This document shows positions 24,405 through 34,092 of a stretch of 64,000 nucleotides of DNA, in pieces. A program made the position numbers and the translations under genes. The DNA is taken from contig NZ_JROG01000004.1 in assembly GCF_000786215.1 (NCBI RefSeq), positions 744,001 through 808,000 of the forward strand, written 5' to 3'. The DNA is from Sphingomonas sp. 35-24ZXX. Lineage in GTDB: Bacteria > Pseudomonadota > Alphaproteobacteria > Sphingomonadales > Sphingomonadaceae. The stretch's first letter is position 1. Each line of letters begins with the position of its first letter. Below the pieces are notes generated by a model, which ran no database searches, was not told the origin of the DNA, and saw only the letters and a list, made by a program, of their open reading frames with translations.

Positions 24405-25369
24405 CAGGCAGCATCGGCCTCCGCAGCGAGCGCACGGGGCAGCTTGAAGGTGATGCGTTCGTCGACAGTCTTCACGCGTTCCTCGGTGAGGTCGAAATGC
24501 CGTCCCAGCACGTCGATGACTTCGCGCACCAGGATTTCCGGGGCGGATGCGCCAGCGGTCAGGCCCAGCGTCTTGACGCCCTCGAACCAGCGCAGCTCGA
24601 TTTCGACCGCGCGCTGGATCAGCTTGGCGCGGGTGCCCTCGCGCTCGGCCACTTCCACCAGCCGCAGCGAGTTCGAGCTGTTGGGCGCGCCGATCACCAG
24701 CACCAGATCGCAATCTTCGGCCATCACCTTGACCGCCGCCTGGCGGTTGGACGTGGCATAGCAGATGTCCTCTGCCTTGGGTCCGACGATCGCAGGGAAG
24801 CGCGTGCGCAGCGCGGTCAGGATTTCGGCTGTGTCATCGACCGAGAGCGTGGTCTGGGTCAGGAAGGAGAGGCGGTTTTCGTCCTCCACTTCCAGCTTCA
24901 TCACATCTTCGACCGTCTCCACCAGCGTCATGTGCCCCGGCTCGACCTGACCGAAGGTGCCGACCACTTCAGGATGGCCCTTGTGGCCGACAAAGATGAT
25001 GTGACGGCCTGCCTCGACCTGGCGTTCGGCCTGCCGGTGAACCTTGGACACCAGAGGGCAGGTGGCATCGAGATAGTTGAGACCGCGCTCGGCCGCCTTG
25101 TGCGGAACCGACTTCGGCACGCCGTGCGCAGAAAACACCACGGGCACGCCATCGGGTACCTCGTCGAGTTCCTCGACGAAGATCGCGCCCTTGGCCTTCA
25201 GGCTGTCGACGACGAACTTGTTGTGGACGATCTCGTGCCGGACATAGACCGGCGCGCCATATTTGTGGAGCGAGAGCTCCACGATCTCGATCGCGCGATC
25301 GACCCCGGCGCAAAAGCCGCGCGGCGAGGCAATCTTGACCAGGAGCGGAGGCTGGGCGGTTTCGGTCAT
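24404..25369 (-). CDS. ispH: 4-hydroxy-3-methylbut-2-enyl diphosphate reductase IspH
   Basis: This 321-residue protein is IspH (LytB), the last step of the MEP pathway, giving IPP and DMAPP. The three cluster-binding cysteines lie in [27 protein letters not shown] and [11 protein letters not shown]. The substrate-contacting APNSSNS segment is also present. It heads the ispH-thrB-rnhA unit. Its upstream partner in the pathway, IspG, is at the left edge of the window. Confidence 0.97.
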   Translation of the reverse strand: MTETAQPPLLVKIASPRGFCAGVDRAIEIVELSLHKYGAPVYVRHEIVHNKFVVDSLKAKGAIFVEELDEVPDGVPVVFSAHGVPKSVPHKAAERGLNYLDATCPLVSKVHRQAERQVEAGRHIIFVGHKGHPEVVGTFGQVEPGHMTLVETVEDVMKLEVEDENRLSFLTQTTLSVDDTAEILTALRTRFPAIVGPKAEDICYATSNRQAAVKVMAEDCDLVLVIGAPNSSNSLRLVEVAEREGTRAKLIQRAVEIELRWFEGVKTLGLTAGASAPEILVREVIDVLGRHFDLTEERVKTVDERITFKLPRALAAEADAA

Positions 25370-25527
25370 GTTCAGAAAGGCTTTCGTAGTTCGACCCCTG
25401 TCTTAGGCGATGCGGGGCGCGGTGGAAAGCCCAACCCGCTTGCGCAATTCCGTACAGGGCCAAGGTGCAGGCGCCGGAAATCTGGCCGTTGCGCTGAAAC
25501 CCTTCGACAGATAAGGAGCGATGCACT

Positions 25528-26220
25528 GTGGCCTCGAAGGATTTTTGTTTGCATATGCCCATTCTGCCCATAAAATCGTCCATCGCCATATTGGGGACGG
25601 GGCTTGCGCTGCTTGGCCTGTCGGGCTGTGCGGAAAAGAACCAGCTGGTCGTGGACTCGGGCGTCGGCGTCTCTTCCACCCTGTCGGCCTGCCCCAATAC
25701 CGCGATCCCCGAGCACACCGGCGACGTCACATTGTTCAATCCCGCCAGCAGCCGCGATGCCAGCGCGATCGACGTGGTAGCGACCATCACCAACGTGCGC
25801 CCTGCCTGCGACGAGACCGGCGCGGAAATCTATGCGACCGCGGCATTCGATGTCTTCGCGCGGCGCAGCGACAACCGCGGCCAGCGCACCGTGACCTTGC
25901 CCTATTTCTCTACCGTCATGCGCGGCGGCAATACCGTGGTTGCCAAGCGTCTGGGATCGGTGACGCTCAACTTCGCCGATGGATCGTATCGCGCCGAAGC
26001 CAAGGCGACGGCGGCGGGCTATATCAACAAGGCGGCGGCCACGCTGCCCGAGGACATTCGCGAACGCATCACCCGCAAGCGCAAGTCGGGCGACCCCGAT
26101 GCCGCGATCGACCCGCTGTCGATCCCCGAGGTGCGCCAGGCGCTGCAACGGACGAGCTTCGAACTGCTGGTCGGTTTCCAGCTGACCGCAGACCAGCTGC
26201 AGTACAACGCGACCCGATGA
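25528..26220 (+). CDS. Lipoprotein of unknown function
   Basis: This 230-residue protein has a lipoprotein signal: a hydrophobic core SIAILGTGLALLGL followed by the lipobox LSGC. The mature region has DVVATITNVRPACDETGAEIYATAAFDVFARR and a repeated beta-rich pattern, suggesting an immunoglobulin-like fold in the envelope. I do not recognise a named family. GTG 25528 is chosen because AAGGAG lies nine bases upstream; ATG 25555 has no such site but would give a shorter signal. Confidence 0.75.
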   Translation: MASKDFCLHMPILPIKSSIAILGTGLALLGLSGCAEKNQLVVDSGVGVSSTLSACPNTAIPEHTGDVTLFNPASSRDASAIDVVATITNVRPACDETGAEIYATAAFDVFARRSDNRGQRTVTLPYFSTVMRGGNTVVAKRLGSVTLNFADGSYRAEAKATAAGYINKAAATLPEDIRERITRKRKSGDPDAAIDPLSIPEVRQALQRTSFELLVGFQLTADQLQYNATR

Positions 26221-26232
26221 CGCTTGCGCAGT

Positions 26233-26395
26233 CCTCTCTCCTTCAGGGGAGAGGATACATGGCCTTGCCAGCTTGCTGACCTAGGCCATGTTGGAGAGGG
26301 GAGCTGCCCTTGCGGTCCGCTCCTGCCCCTCACCGACTGCGACTAGGCCTGCAGGCAGGCCAAGTCTCGTTGTCCTCACCCCTGAAGGGGCGAGG
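26233..26395. repeat. Cluster of small palindromes upstream of argS
   Basis: The gap between the lipoprotein gene and argS holds several inverted repeats: CCTCTCTCC-ttca-GGGGAGAGG (26233-26254), ATGGCC/GGCCAT (26259-26264 and 26284-26289), GAGGGG/CCCCTC (26296-26301 and 26336-26341) and CCTCacCCCTgaAGGGGcGAGG (26374-26395). They look like degenerate intergenic repeat units. Confidence 0.6.
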
Positions 26396-26419
26396 AGTTT
26401 GGATGACAAGGCCTTGACC

Positions 26420-28156
26420 ATGACACTCTACACTCTCTTCACCCAGCATCTGCACGAAGCGCTCGACGCGCTGGAAGCCGCCGGCACATTGCCCGCCGGG
26501 CTGGATCGCGGCGCGCTCACGGTCGAGCCGCCGCGCGACCCCGCGCATGGCGATCTGGCAACCAACGCTGCGATGGTGCTCGCCAAGCCCGCCGGCACCA
26601 ATCCGCGCGCGCTGGCCGAGGCGATCGCAGGCGAACTGCGCAAGATCGAGGCGGTCACCGCCGTCGAGATCGCCGGACCCGGTTTCCTCAATCTGCGGCT
26701 GGCACCGTCAGTGTGGACCGACGAGCTGAACGCGATCACCCGGCTGGGCGCCGATTACGGCCGCTCCGAGCTGGGCAAGGGCGTCACGGTGAACATCGAA
26801 TATGTCTCGGCCAACCCGACGGGCCCGATGCACATGGGCCATTGCCGCGGCGCGGTGGTCGGCGATGCGCTGGCGACGTTGCTCGAATATTCGGGCCACA
26901 AGGTCATCCGCGAATATTACATCAATGACGCGGGCGGGCAGGTCGATGTTCTCGCGCGCTCGGTGCACTGGCGCTATCGCGAGGCATTGGGGCTGGAAAG
27001 CGGCGACATGCCCGAAGGCCTGTATCCGGGCGACTATCTCGTCCCGCTGGCGAAGGAGCTTGCCACTGAACTCGGCGATGCGCACGCCAATGCCCCCGAG
27101 GCCGACTGGTTGCCCTCGTTCCGCAAGCGCGCGGTGGCCGCGATGATGGACATGATCCGCGCCGATCTTGCGCTGCTCGGCATTCATCATGATGTCTTCT
27201 CGTCCGAGGCCGAATTGCAGGCAGCGGGCAAGCCCGAGGCGGCCGAAGCCGTGCTGCGCGCGCGCGATCTGGTCTATGACGGCGAACTCGAAGCGCCCAA
27301 GGGCAAGGTGATCGAGGACTGGGAGCCGGTCGAACTGCCGCTGTTCCGCTCGACCAAGTTTGGCGACGACCAGGATCGCCCAATCCGCAAGTCGGATGGC
27401 AGCTGGACCTATTTCGGCGCGGACCTCGCCTATCATTACCAGAAAGCCGAGACCGCCGATCAGCTGATCGACATCTGGGGCGCGGACCATGCCGGCACCG
27501 TCAAGCGGATCAAGGCCGCCGTCGCGGCGCTGACCGAAGACCGCGCGAGCGGCCCGGCGCGGTTCGATGTGCGGCTGGTGCAGATGGTCAAGCTGATGCG
27601 CGGCGGCGAGCCGCTCAAGATGTCCAAGCGCTCGGGCAATTTCGTGACGCTGGCCGATGTCGTCAACGAGGTCGGCAAGGACGTCGCGCGCTTCACCATG
27701 CTCACCCGCAAGGCGGATGCGCAGATGGAGTTCGACTTCGAGAAGGTGGTCGAAGCGTCGAAGGACAATCCGGTCTTCTACGTGCAATATGCGCATGCGC
27801 GGATCCATTCGATCATGCGCAAGGCGGCAAGCGAGGGGCTGAGCCCCACGGCCGATCATCTCGACCTTCTGGGCAGCGAAGAACACGCGCTGATCGCGAT
27901 GGCCGCTCAGTTCCCCCGCATTGTCGAGGCCGCCGCGCTCAACCGCGAACCGCACCGCATCGCTTTCTACCTTGGCGATCTGGCCGCGGCTTTCCACGCG
28001 TTCTTCAACCTCGGCAACGACCGTCCGGAGAAGCGTATCGTTATGGCGCACGATCCCGCGACCAGCGGCGCGAGGCTTTTCATGGCGGCAAATATCGGGC
28101 AAGTCATCGCCAACGGCCTTGCGCTGATGGCGGTTGAGGCGGCTACACAAATGTAG
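26420..28156 (+). CDS. argS: Arginyl-tRNA synthetase
   Basis: This 578-residue class I synthetase charges tRNA-Arg. It has the N-terminal Add1 domain (about 1-100), the HIGH-type motif in SANPTGPMHMGHCRG (HMGH), the KMSKR-type motif KMSKRSGNF, and a C-terminal DALR anticodon-binding helix bundle ending near residue 578. ATG 26420 matches the family N-terminus; the frame extends upstream through repeat sequence without a start site. It heads the argS-SPOR-nagZ-scpAB-tatABC run. Confidence 0.97.
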   Translation: MTLYTLFTQHLHEALDALEAAGTLPAGLDRGALTVEPPRDPAHGDLATNAAMVLAKPAGTNPRALAEAIAGELRKIEAVTAVEIAGPGFLNLRLAPSVWTDELNAITRLGADYGRSELGKGVTVNIEYVSANPTGPMHMGHCRGAVVGDALATLLEYSGHKVIREYYINDAGGQVDVLARSVHWRYREALGLESGDMPEGLYPGDYLVPLAKELATELGDAHANAPEADWLPSFRKRAVAAMMDMIRADLALLGIHHDVFSSEAELQAAGKPEAAEAVLRARDLVYDGELEAPKGKVIEDWEPVELPLFRSTKFGDDQDRPIRKSDGSWTYFGADLAYHYQKAETADQLIDIWGADHAGTVKRIKAAVAALTEDRASGPARFDVRLVQMVKLMRGGEPLKMSKRSGNFVTLADVVNEVGKDVARFTMLTRKADAQMEFDFEKVVEASKDNPVFYVQYAHARIHSIMRKAASEGLSPTADHLDLLGSEEHALIAMAAQFPRIVEAAALNREPHRIAFYLGDLAAAFHAFFNLGNDRPEKRIVMAHDPATSGARLFMAANIGQVIANGLALMAVEAATQM

Positions 28157-28203
28157 CCCCGGGCCGGATAGGCAAGGCGACTGCGCGTGAATGGGGCGGG
28201 TGA

Positions 28204-28830
28204 ATGAGCAATCGGCTGGATGATGGCTTGGATGACGAACTGCGGGATCAGCCCCTGGGGCTGGATGCCGATGACGACCGCCTGCCCTGGCTCGAATCGG
28301 TGGACGATGTGCCGTCGGGCGGTGGCGGTGCAGGCCGCATCCTCGGGCTGGTGCTGCTGGGCCTGGTAGGCCTGTCGATCGTGCTGGCCGGGGTCTACTG
28401 GCTGGGCGACAATGGCGCCTCTGCCGATGGCGACGGCAGTCTGATCGCCGCGCCGGAAGGCGACTACAAGGTTCGCCCCAAGGACAGCCAGGAGCAGAAG
28501 GTCGAAGGCACCGGCGATTCCAGCTTCGCCGTCAGCCAGGGTGAACAGCCCGCCGGCCAGCTCGCCGATGCGGCCGGAGCGCCGCCGCCCGCCGGTAGCG
28601 CGCTGGTGCAGCTGGGCGCTTATACAGACGAGGCCAGCGCGGTCGACGGCTGGGGCAAGCTGAGCCAGCGGCACGAGGTTCTGTCGGGCCTCAACCGGCG
28701 GATCGCGCCTGCGACGGTCGATGGCGGAACGGTCTATCGCTTGAGCGTCGTGCTCGATTCCCCCGCCAGAGCGGGCCAGGTCTGCGACCAGCTCAAGAAA
28801 GCTGGGCAAAACTGCCTCGTGGTGCGTTGA
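28204..28830 (+). CDS. SPOR-domain membrane protein
   Basis: This 208-residue protein has a cytoplasmic acidic N-terminus, one membrane helix (about 45-68, ILGLVLLGLVGLSIVLAGVYWL), a linker and a C-terminal SPOR domain starting ALVQLGAYTDEASAVDGWGKL and ending CDQLKKAGQNCLVV. SPOR domains bind denuded peptidoglycan glycan at septa, so it is probably a cell-division or envelope protein. Its place between argS and nagZ, a peptidoglycan-recycling gene, is typical. Confidence 0.9.
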   Translation: MSNRLDDGLDDELRDQPLGLDADDDRLPWLESVDDVPSGGGGAGRILGLVLLGLVGLSIVLAGVYWLGDNGASADGDGSLIAAPEGDYKVRPKDSQEQKVEGTGDSSFAVSQGEQPAGQLADAAGAPPPAGSALVQLGAYTDEASAVDGWGKLSQRHEVLSGLNRRIAPATVDGGTVYRLSVVLDSPARAGQVCDQLKKAGQNCLVVR

Positions 28831-28863
28831 TTTCGGCGGCCGCTTGGCCGACACACATTTGTC

Positions 28864-29871
28864 ATGAAACCCGTGATCTTCGGCCTTGCCGGCCATCAAC
28901 TGACCGCCGACGAGCGCGCCTTTTTCAAGGACAGCGTGCCCGCCGGCTACATCCTGTTCGGCCGCAACATCGACACCCGTGCGCAGGTGCGCGCGCTGAC
29001 CGACGAACTGCGCGCGCTGCACGGTGATGACCGGCTGCCGATCCTGATCGACCAGGAAGGCGGCCGGGTAAGCCGGATGAAGCCGCCGCACTGGCTGGCG
29101 TTTCCGCCCGGCGGCGCGTTCGACCGCCTGTACGATGTCGCTCCGGCCAGTGCGATCGAGGCGGCGCGGGTCAATGCCGAGGCTTTGGCGCTCGATCTTT
29201 CCGAGGTCGGCATCACCGTCGATTGCCTGCCGCTGCTCGATGTCGCGATCCCCGGGGGCACACCCGCGATCGGCGACCGGGCCTTGGGGCAGGAGCCGAT
29301 GCGCGTCGCGGCCTTGGGCCGTGCGGTGCTCGACGGATTGCGGCGCGGCGGGGTGCTCGGCACGATCAAACACATGCCGGGCCATGGCCGTGCGATGGTC
29401 GACAGCCACATGGAGCTGCCGCGCGTCACCGCGAGCGATGAAGAGCTGGAGCAGGACATTGCCCCGTTCCGCGCGCTCAACGGCGCCGAGATCGGCATGA
29501 CCGGGCATATCCTGTTCGAGGCGTGGGATCGCGACCGGTGCGCGACGCATTCACCCTGGATTGTCGAGCAGATCATCCGGCAGAAGATCGGCTTTGAGGG
29601 GCTGCTGCTCAGCGACGATCTCGACATGAAGGCTCTGGCGGGCGAGGTGCCGGATCGCGCCGCGCGCGCGATCGCGGCGGGGTGCGACATTGCGCTCAAC
29701 TGCTGGGCGCGGATGGACGAGATGATCGGCATCGTCGAGGCGCTGCCCGATATCTCCGACGCATCGCATGCCCGGGTTGACCGCGCGCGCGCCGCGATCA
29801 ACCCGGTCACCGACTGGTCGCATCAGGCAGAGCTGATCGCCAAGCGTGACGCGCTGCTGGCGCTGGCGTGA
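28864..29871 (+). CDS. nagZ: Beta-N-acetylhexosaminidase NagZ
   Basis: This 335-residue glycoside hydrolase family 3 enzyme removes GlcNAc from anhydro-muropeptides in the cytoplasm during peptidoglycan recycling. The family signature KHMPGHGRAMVDSHMELP holds the catalytic His, and the nucleophile Asp lies in LLLSDDLDMKAL. PILIDQEGGRVSR is the substrate loop. The size fits single-domain NagZ. Its end overlaps the GTG of scpA by four bases. Confidence 0.96.
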   Translation: MKPVIFGLAGHQLTADERAFFKDSVPAGYILFGRNIDTRAQVRALTDELRALHGDDRLPILIDQEGGRVSRMKPPHWLAFPPGGAFDRLYDVAPASAIEAARVNAEALALDLSEVGITVDCLPLLDVAIPGGTPAIGDRALGQEPMRVAALGRAVLDGLRRGGVLGTIKHMPGHGRAMVDSHMELPRVTASDEELEQDIAPFRALNGAEIGMTGHILFEAWDRDRCATHSPWIVEQIIRQKIGFEGLLLSDDLDMKALAGEVPDRAARAIAAGCDIALNCWARMDEMIGIVEALPDISDASHARVDRARAAINPVTDWSHQAELIAKRDALLALA

Positions 29872-30689
29872 ACCAACTCGACCTCATCACCGGCGCCGCG
29901 AGCACCAAGGCGCCGCCTGATGAAGACTATATCTTCTTTCGCGAACCCGTGCCCGCCGCCACGGCCGCAGCCGAAGCGCTGCTGATCGATGTTGATGGCT
30001 GGGAAGGTCCGCTCGACCTGCTGCTCGATCTGGCGCGGCGGCAGAAGGTGGATCTCAGGCAGATCTCGATCCTGGATCTGACCAACCAGTATCTGGGTTT
30101 CGTCGAGAGCGCGACCAGTCTGAAGCTCGAACTGGCCGCCGATTATCTGGTGATGGCGGCGTGGCTTGCCTATCTCAAATCGGCGCTGCTGCTGCCTGGC
30201 GATCCGGAGGTCGAGCCTTCGCCCGAGGAGCTTGCCCTGCGGCTGCAACTGCGCTTGCAGCGCCTGTCGGCGATGCGCGAGGCGGCGGGCAGGTTGCTGG
30301 GCCGCGACCGGCTGGGGCGTGATGTCTTCGCGCATGGCCAGGCCGAAGGGCTGCGGCTGCTGACGCGGACGCGCTATCAATGCTCGCTGTTCGATCTGCT
30401 CAGCGCCTATGGTCGCGTCAAGCAGCGCAGCGAGCCGGTGGTGCACATGGTCAAGTCGCGCCGGGTGATGACGCTGGAAGATGCGCTCGCGCGGTTGTCG
30501 TACATGCTCGGCACCGCGCTCGACTGGACCGAGCTCAGCGCGTTTCTGCCCGAGAGCGCCGATCCGCAGCTGCGCCGCTCGGCCACTGCCTCGACCTTTC
30601 TGGCGCTGCTCGAACTGGCGCGGCAGGGCCGGGTGGAGCTGGCGCAGGAAGGGGCGTTTGCGCCGTTGCAGGTGCGCAAGGCATCATGA
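29868..30689 (+). CDS. scpA: Segregation and condensation protein A
   Basis: This 273-residue kleisin bridges SMC dimers in the chromosome condensin. The N-terminal WEGPLDLLLDLARRQKVDLRQISI and the following LELAADYLVMAAWLAYLKSALLLP are the family signature, and the C-terminal winged helix is in TASTFLALLELARQGRVEL. The start is GTG overlapping the nagZ stop. The N-terminal 30 residues before the domain are variable. Confidence 0.95.
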   Translation: MNQLDLITGAASTKAPPDEDYIFFREPVPAATAAAEALLIDVDGWEGPLDLLLDLARRQKVDLRQISILDLTNQYLGFVESATSLKLELAADYLVMAAWLAYLKSALLLPGDPEVEPSPEELALRLQLRLQRLSAMREAAGRLLGRDRLGRDVFAHGQAEGLRLLTRTRYQCSLFDLLSAYGRVKQRSEPVVHMVKSRRVMTLEDALARLSYMLGTALDWTELSAFLPESADPQLRRSATASTFLALLELARQGRVELAQEGAFAPLQVRKAS

Positions 30690-31342
30690 GCGAGCCCGAT
30701 CTGCCCGATCCCGTCGTGCGCGCGGTCGAAGCGGCGCTGTTCGCCGCCACCGAACCGCAGACGGTCGAGGACCTCCGCGCGCAGATCGGGGCGGAAGCCG
30801 ACATCGCAGGTGCGCTGACGCGGCTGGCGGCGGATTATGCCGGGCGCGGGGTCGAGCTGGTCGAGCGGGGCGGGCGCTGGCATTTCCAGACCGCGCCCGA
30901 TCTGGCCTGGCTGCTGCGGCGCGAGACCGAACAGACGCGCAAGCTGTCGCGCGCGGCGACCGAGACGCTCGCGATCATCGCCTATCACGAACCGGTGAGC
31001 CGCGCCGAGATCGAGGCGATTCGCGGCGTGCAGGTGAGCAAGGGCACCATCGACGTGCTGATGGAAGAGGGCTGGATTGCACCTGCCGGACGCCGCGAAG
31101 TGCCTGGACGGCCGCTGATCTATGCCACGACCCCCGGCTTCCTCACCCATTTCGGGCTCACCAGCCGGCGCGATCTGCCGGGGCTGGAGGACCTGCGCGC
31201 GGCCGGCCTGCTCGACCCGGTCGATCTGGCACTGGAAGGCGCGCTCGCGACGGACGATCGCGACGATGATCCGGGCGACAATGGTGACGGCTCATCCGAC
31301 GAATCGGATTCATTGCTGGAAAACCATCGGGATCGGGCCTAG
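30686..31342 (+). CDS. scpB: Segregation and condensation protein B
   Basis: This 218-residue protein has two winged-helix domains that bind ScpA. Visible are [25 protein letters not shown], the conserved [23 protein letters not shown], and [18 protein letters not shown]. An acidic tail ([19 protein letters not shown]) follows the domain. ATG 30686 overlaps the scpA stop by four bases. Confidence 0.95.
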   Translation: MSEPDLPDPVVRAVEAALFAATEPQTVEDLRAQIGAEADIAGALTRLAADYAGRGVELVERGGRWHFQTAPDLAWLLRRETEQTRKLSRAATETLAIIAYHEPVSRAEIEAIRGVQVSKGTIDVLMEEGWIAPAGRREVPGRPLIYATTPGFLTHFGLTSRRDLPGLEDLRAAGLLDPVDLALEGALATDDRDDDPGDNGDGSSDESDSLLENHRDRA

Positions 31343-31371
31343 ATAGCCCGCAGGCTTTCAGGAGATTTGCC

Positions 31372-31620
31372 ATGGGATCGTTCTCCCTGATGCACTGGGT
31401 AATCGTGCTGATCATCATCGTCCTGCTGTTTGGCGGCGGACGGATTTCGTCGATCATGGGTGATGTCGCCAAGGGCATCAAAAGCTTCAAGAAGGGCATG
31501 GCCGACGATGAAGACGAGCCGGTTCAGCCCAAGCGGCCGGTCGCCCAGATCGAGGCACCACCTGCGCGCACCATCGACGGGACCGCGACCAGCGCGACCG
31601 AAGAGCGCAAACCCGGCTGA
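31372..31620 (+). CDS. tatA: Sec-independent translocase subunit TatA
   Basis: This 82-residue protein has one N-terminal membrane helix ([13 protein letters not shown]), the hinge FGGGRI, an amphipathic helix ([14 protein letters not shown]) and an acidic tail. TatA polymerises to form the passage for folded twin-arginine substrates. AGGAG lies before the ATG. It is the first gene of tatABC. Confidence 0.95.
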   Translation: MGSFSLMHWVIVLIIIVLLFGGGRISSIMGDVAKGIKSFKKGMADDEDEPVQPKRPVAQIEAPPARTIDGTATSATEERKPG

Positions 31621-31675
31621 ACTCGCGACTGCCCGCCGGCCCATCGGCGCGGCAGCATGAAGGTATGACCATGTC

Positions 31676-32074
31676 ATGATGGACATCGGATCGACCGAAC
31701 TGTTGATGATCATCATCGTGGCGATCGTCGTGATCGGCCCGAAGGACTTGCCGCGCGCGCTCTACAAGGTGGGGCAGGTGATCGGCAAGGCCAAGAGCGT
31801 GACCCGCCATTTCCGCACCGGCATCGATGCGATGGTGCGCGAAGTCGAGCTTGAGGAAATGGAGAAGAAGTGGAAGGCGGACAATGAGCGCATCATGCGC
31901 GAATATGCCGCCGTCACGCCTACGCCCGCCTCCGCCCCCGCATCGCCTCCTGCACCCGCTCCGGTGATGGAAGCTCTGGATGCGCCGGCGGCAGCAACTG
32001 CCGTGCCCGAGGGTGCCCCCACCGTACCCGCGCCCGCACCTACGCCTGCAACGGTCATCGAGGGCGAACGATGA
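31676..32074 (+). CDS. tatB: Twin-arginine translocase subunit TatB
   Basis: This 132-residue protein has a membrane helix (ELLMIIIVAIVVIGPKDLP, with the typical GPK/DLP hinge), an amphipathic helix, and a long Pro/Ala-rich tail. TatB and TatC form the receptor for RR signal peptides. The start may be either of two adjacent ATGs (31676 or 31679). Its stop overlaps tatC by four bases. Confidence 0.95.
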   Translation: MMDIGSTELLMIIIVAIVVIGPKDLPRALYKVGQVIGKAKSVTRHFRTGIDAMVREVELEEMEKKWKADNERIMREYAAVTPTPASAPASPPAPAPVMEALDAPAAATAVPEGAPTVPAPAPTPATVIEGER

Positions 32075-32913
32075 GCACGGCTGAGACCGATCTGCCCGAA
32101 GACGAGGTCGACGCATCGCGCGCGCCGCTGCTCGACCATCTGATCGAACTGCGCCAGCGGCTGGTGAAGTGCGTTGTCGCCCTGTTGGTGGCGTTTTCGG
32201 TCTGCTTCTATTTTTCCGAACACATTTTCGCCTTCCTCGTCGTTCCGCTCAAGGAAGCGTTCGGGGATGGCGGCGGGCGGCTGGTCTATACCAAGCTGTA
32301 CGAGGCGTTCTTCGTCCAGGTGAAGGTCGCGATCTTCGCGGCGTTCTGCGTTTCCTTCCCGATCATCGCCAACCAGATGTGGGCGTTTGTCGCGCCGGGC
32401 CTCTACCGGCAGGAAAAGCGCGCTTTGCTGCCCTTCATCCTGGCGACCCCGCTGCTGTTCACCGCGGGCGCAGCTCTGGCCTATTACATCGTGATGCCCA
32501 CGGCCTTCCATTTCTTCCTGCAGTTCCAGGGCGAATCGGGCGGGCTCGAGGTCGAAGCCCTGCCCAGCACCGATGCCTATCTCTCGCTGGTGATGCAGTT
32601 CATCCTGGCCTTCGGGATCAGCTTCCTGCTGCCGGTGCTGCTCATGCTGCTCAACCGCGCCGGGATTGTCTCGCGGACGCAGCTGATCGGCCTTCGCCGG
32701 TACATGATCGTCGGCGCGTTCATTGTTGCGGCGGTGCTGACGCCGCCCGATGTCGTCTCGCAGCTGATGCTCGCGATCCCGCTGGTGCTGCTCTATGAAC
32801 TGAGCATCCTTGCGATCTGGTTCACCGATCGCAAGGCAGCGAAGGACAAGCCCGTCGAAGCCCAGGCCGATGCGGCCGCGGCGGCGCCAGCCCAGTCCGA
32901 ACCTGCCGAATAG
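32071..32913 (+). CDS. tatC: Twin-arginine translocase subunit TatC
   Basis: This 280-residue protein has six membrane helices. Hallmarks are LLDHLIELRQRLVKC at the cytoplasmic N-terminus, SFPIIANQMWAFVAPGLYRQEKR, and FGISFLLPVLLMLL. It binds the twin-arginine motif. The C-terminus carries an Ala/Glu-rich tail. The ORF is complete and the tatABC operon is canonical. It is convergent with a lipoprotein gene, with one base between the two stops. Confidence 0.97.
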   Translation: MSTAETDLPEDEVDASRAPLLDHLIELRQRLVKCVVALLVAFSVCFYFSEHIFAFLVVPLKEAFGDGGGRLVYTKLYEAFFVQVKVAIFAAFCVSFPIIANQMWAFVAPGLYRQEKRALLPFILATPLLFTAGAALAYYIVMPTAFHFFLQFQGESGGLEVEALPSTDAYLSLVMQFILAFGISFLLPVLLMLLNRAGIVSRTQLIGLRRYMIVGAFIVAAVLTPPDVVSQLMLAIPLVLLYELSILAIWFTDRKAAKDKPVEAQADAAAAAPAQSEPAE

Positions 32914-32914
32914 A

Positions 32915-33280
32915 CTATTTGCGCAGCGCTTCGACGCAGGCGGCGCGATCGACCGACTGCCCGTCGCTGCGCCTTGCATCGATATAGGTGACGATCTGCG
33001 CCCCGCCTGACCCTTCCGGGTAGAGAAACGCATCGAGCACGCACGCGCTGCCCGCGAACTGCAGCTTGCGCGCATCGAATTCGCGCACATCGAGCCGCGG
33101 CTGACCGAACATCCGTTCGAGGTCGCGCGCTGATTTGCCCAGCACCGCTTCCAGCCCCTTGACGTTGAGCGTCGTGCTGCGCGCCGGGACGGCGGTGCGG
33201 GGCGGGGCGCCGACCTTTTGCGGTGCGGCGCAGGCAGCAAGCCCTGCGGCCAGCGCCAGCAATACGGGATAACGGACCAT
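32915..33280 (-). CDS. Small lipoprotein of unknown function
   Basis: This 121-residue protein has a lipoprotein signal with lipobox LAAC. The mature region holds LNVKGLEAVLGKSARDLERMFGQPRLDVREFDARKLQFAGSACVLDAFLYPEG, a SmpA/OmlA-like pattern (residues DLERMFGQPR...AGSACVLDAFLYPEG) seen in small envelope lipoproteins. I do not name it further. Its ATG overlaps the stop of the upstream membrane-protein gene by one base, so they form one unit. Confidence 0.8.
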   Translation of the reverse strand: MVRYPVLLALAAGLAACAAPQKVGAPPRTAVPARSTTLNVKGLEAVLGKSARDLERMFGQPRLDVREFDARKLQFAGSACVLDAFLYPEGSGGAQIVTYIDARRSDGQSVDRAACVEALRK

Positions 33281-33960
33281 CAGGATTTCCCCCCGGCCCC
33301 GCGCTGGTGGAAAAGATGCGTGGCCATGGCGGCGGCTATAATCGGCGCGAGCAGATTGACCAAGGGGACGAGCAGCAGCAGATTGGCAACCAGCCCAAGC
33401 ACGAAACGGCTGGTCCTTGTCCCGGCCGCGTTCGCCAGGCCGGGGTGTCGCGCTGCCACCATCTCATCGAGATCGCGGCCGACCAGGATCGCGTTGACCG
33501 CGAGGAACAGCATCGGCGCGCCGACCCCGGTGAACAGCAGGATCAAGGCAAAGGGCAGGGCGATCGCATTGTACAGCACCGCGCGCGCCAGGCTGCGCAG
33601 CGCCATGGCGAGCGATGGGCCCAGCGGCAGATCCCGCGCGCTGGCAGCCGCCTGCGGATAATGCTTGCGCTCGACCGCGACCACGATGCGGTCGGCAAAC
33701 AGCTGCAGCACCGCGATCGCCACCACCCGCCACCAGAACCAGAAGGCGATGATCGTGCCGAAGGCAGCAATCACGCCGGTCCATGCCGCATAGTCGCTCA
33801 GCGGTCCGCCATAGGTCGCCATCGCCCAGGCAAGGCCCTGCCACAATGCCCAGCCGGAAGCGGCGAAGATCAGCGCGGCGCACAGCACCGTCCATAGCAG
33901 TGCGCCCAGGATCGCACGGTCGCCCAGCTGCCCCAGGCTCTTGAAAAAGGCGCTGATCAT
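33280..33960 (-). CDS. EI24-domain membrane protein (CysZ-like)
   Basis: This 226-residue protein has about four membrane segments and EI24/CysZ-like features, with an N-terminal MISAFFKSLGQLGDRAILGALLWTVL and later DLPLGPSLAMALRSLARAVLYNAIALP and LAVNAILVGRDLDEMVAARHP. CysZ carries sulfate, and other members are of unknown function. No sulfate genes are nearby. The start at 33960 excludes an unsupported extension. Confidence 0.85.
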   Translation of the reverse strand: MISAFFKSLGQLGDRAILGALLWTVLCAALIFAASGWALWQGLAWAMATYGGPLSDYAAWTGVIAAFGTIIAFWFWWRVVAIAVLQLFADRIVVAVERKHYPQAAASARDLPLGPSLAMALRSLARAVLYNAIALPFALILLFTGVGAPMLFLAVNAILVGRDLDEMVAARHPGLANAAGTRTSRFVLGLVANLLLLVPLVNLLAPIIAAAMATHLFHQRGAGGKS

Positions 33961-34092
33961 CGTGGAGCGTGTGTCGGGCAATTCGCCGGGCGGGTCAATC
34001 GCGCGCGAATGGGCTTGAACCGCTGCGCCCAAGCCGATAGGCCGCGCGGCAATATTCCTGCGCGCCCGCGCCTACAGAAAGTCCTGCCTTCT

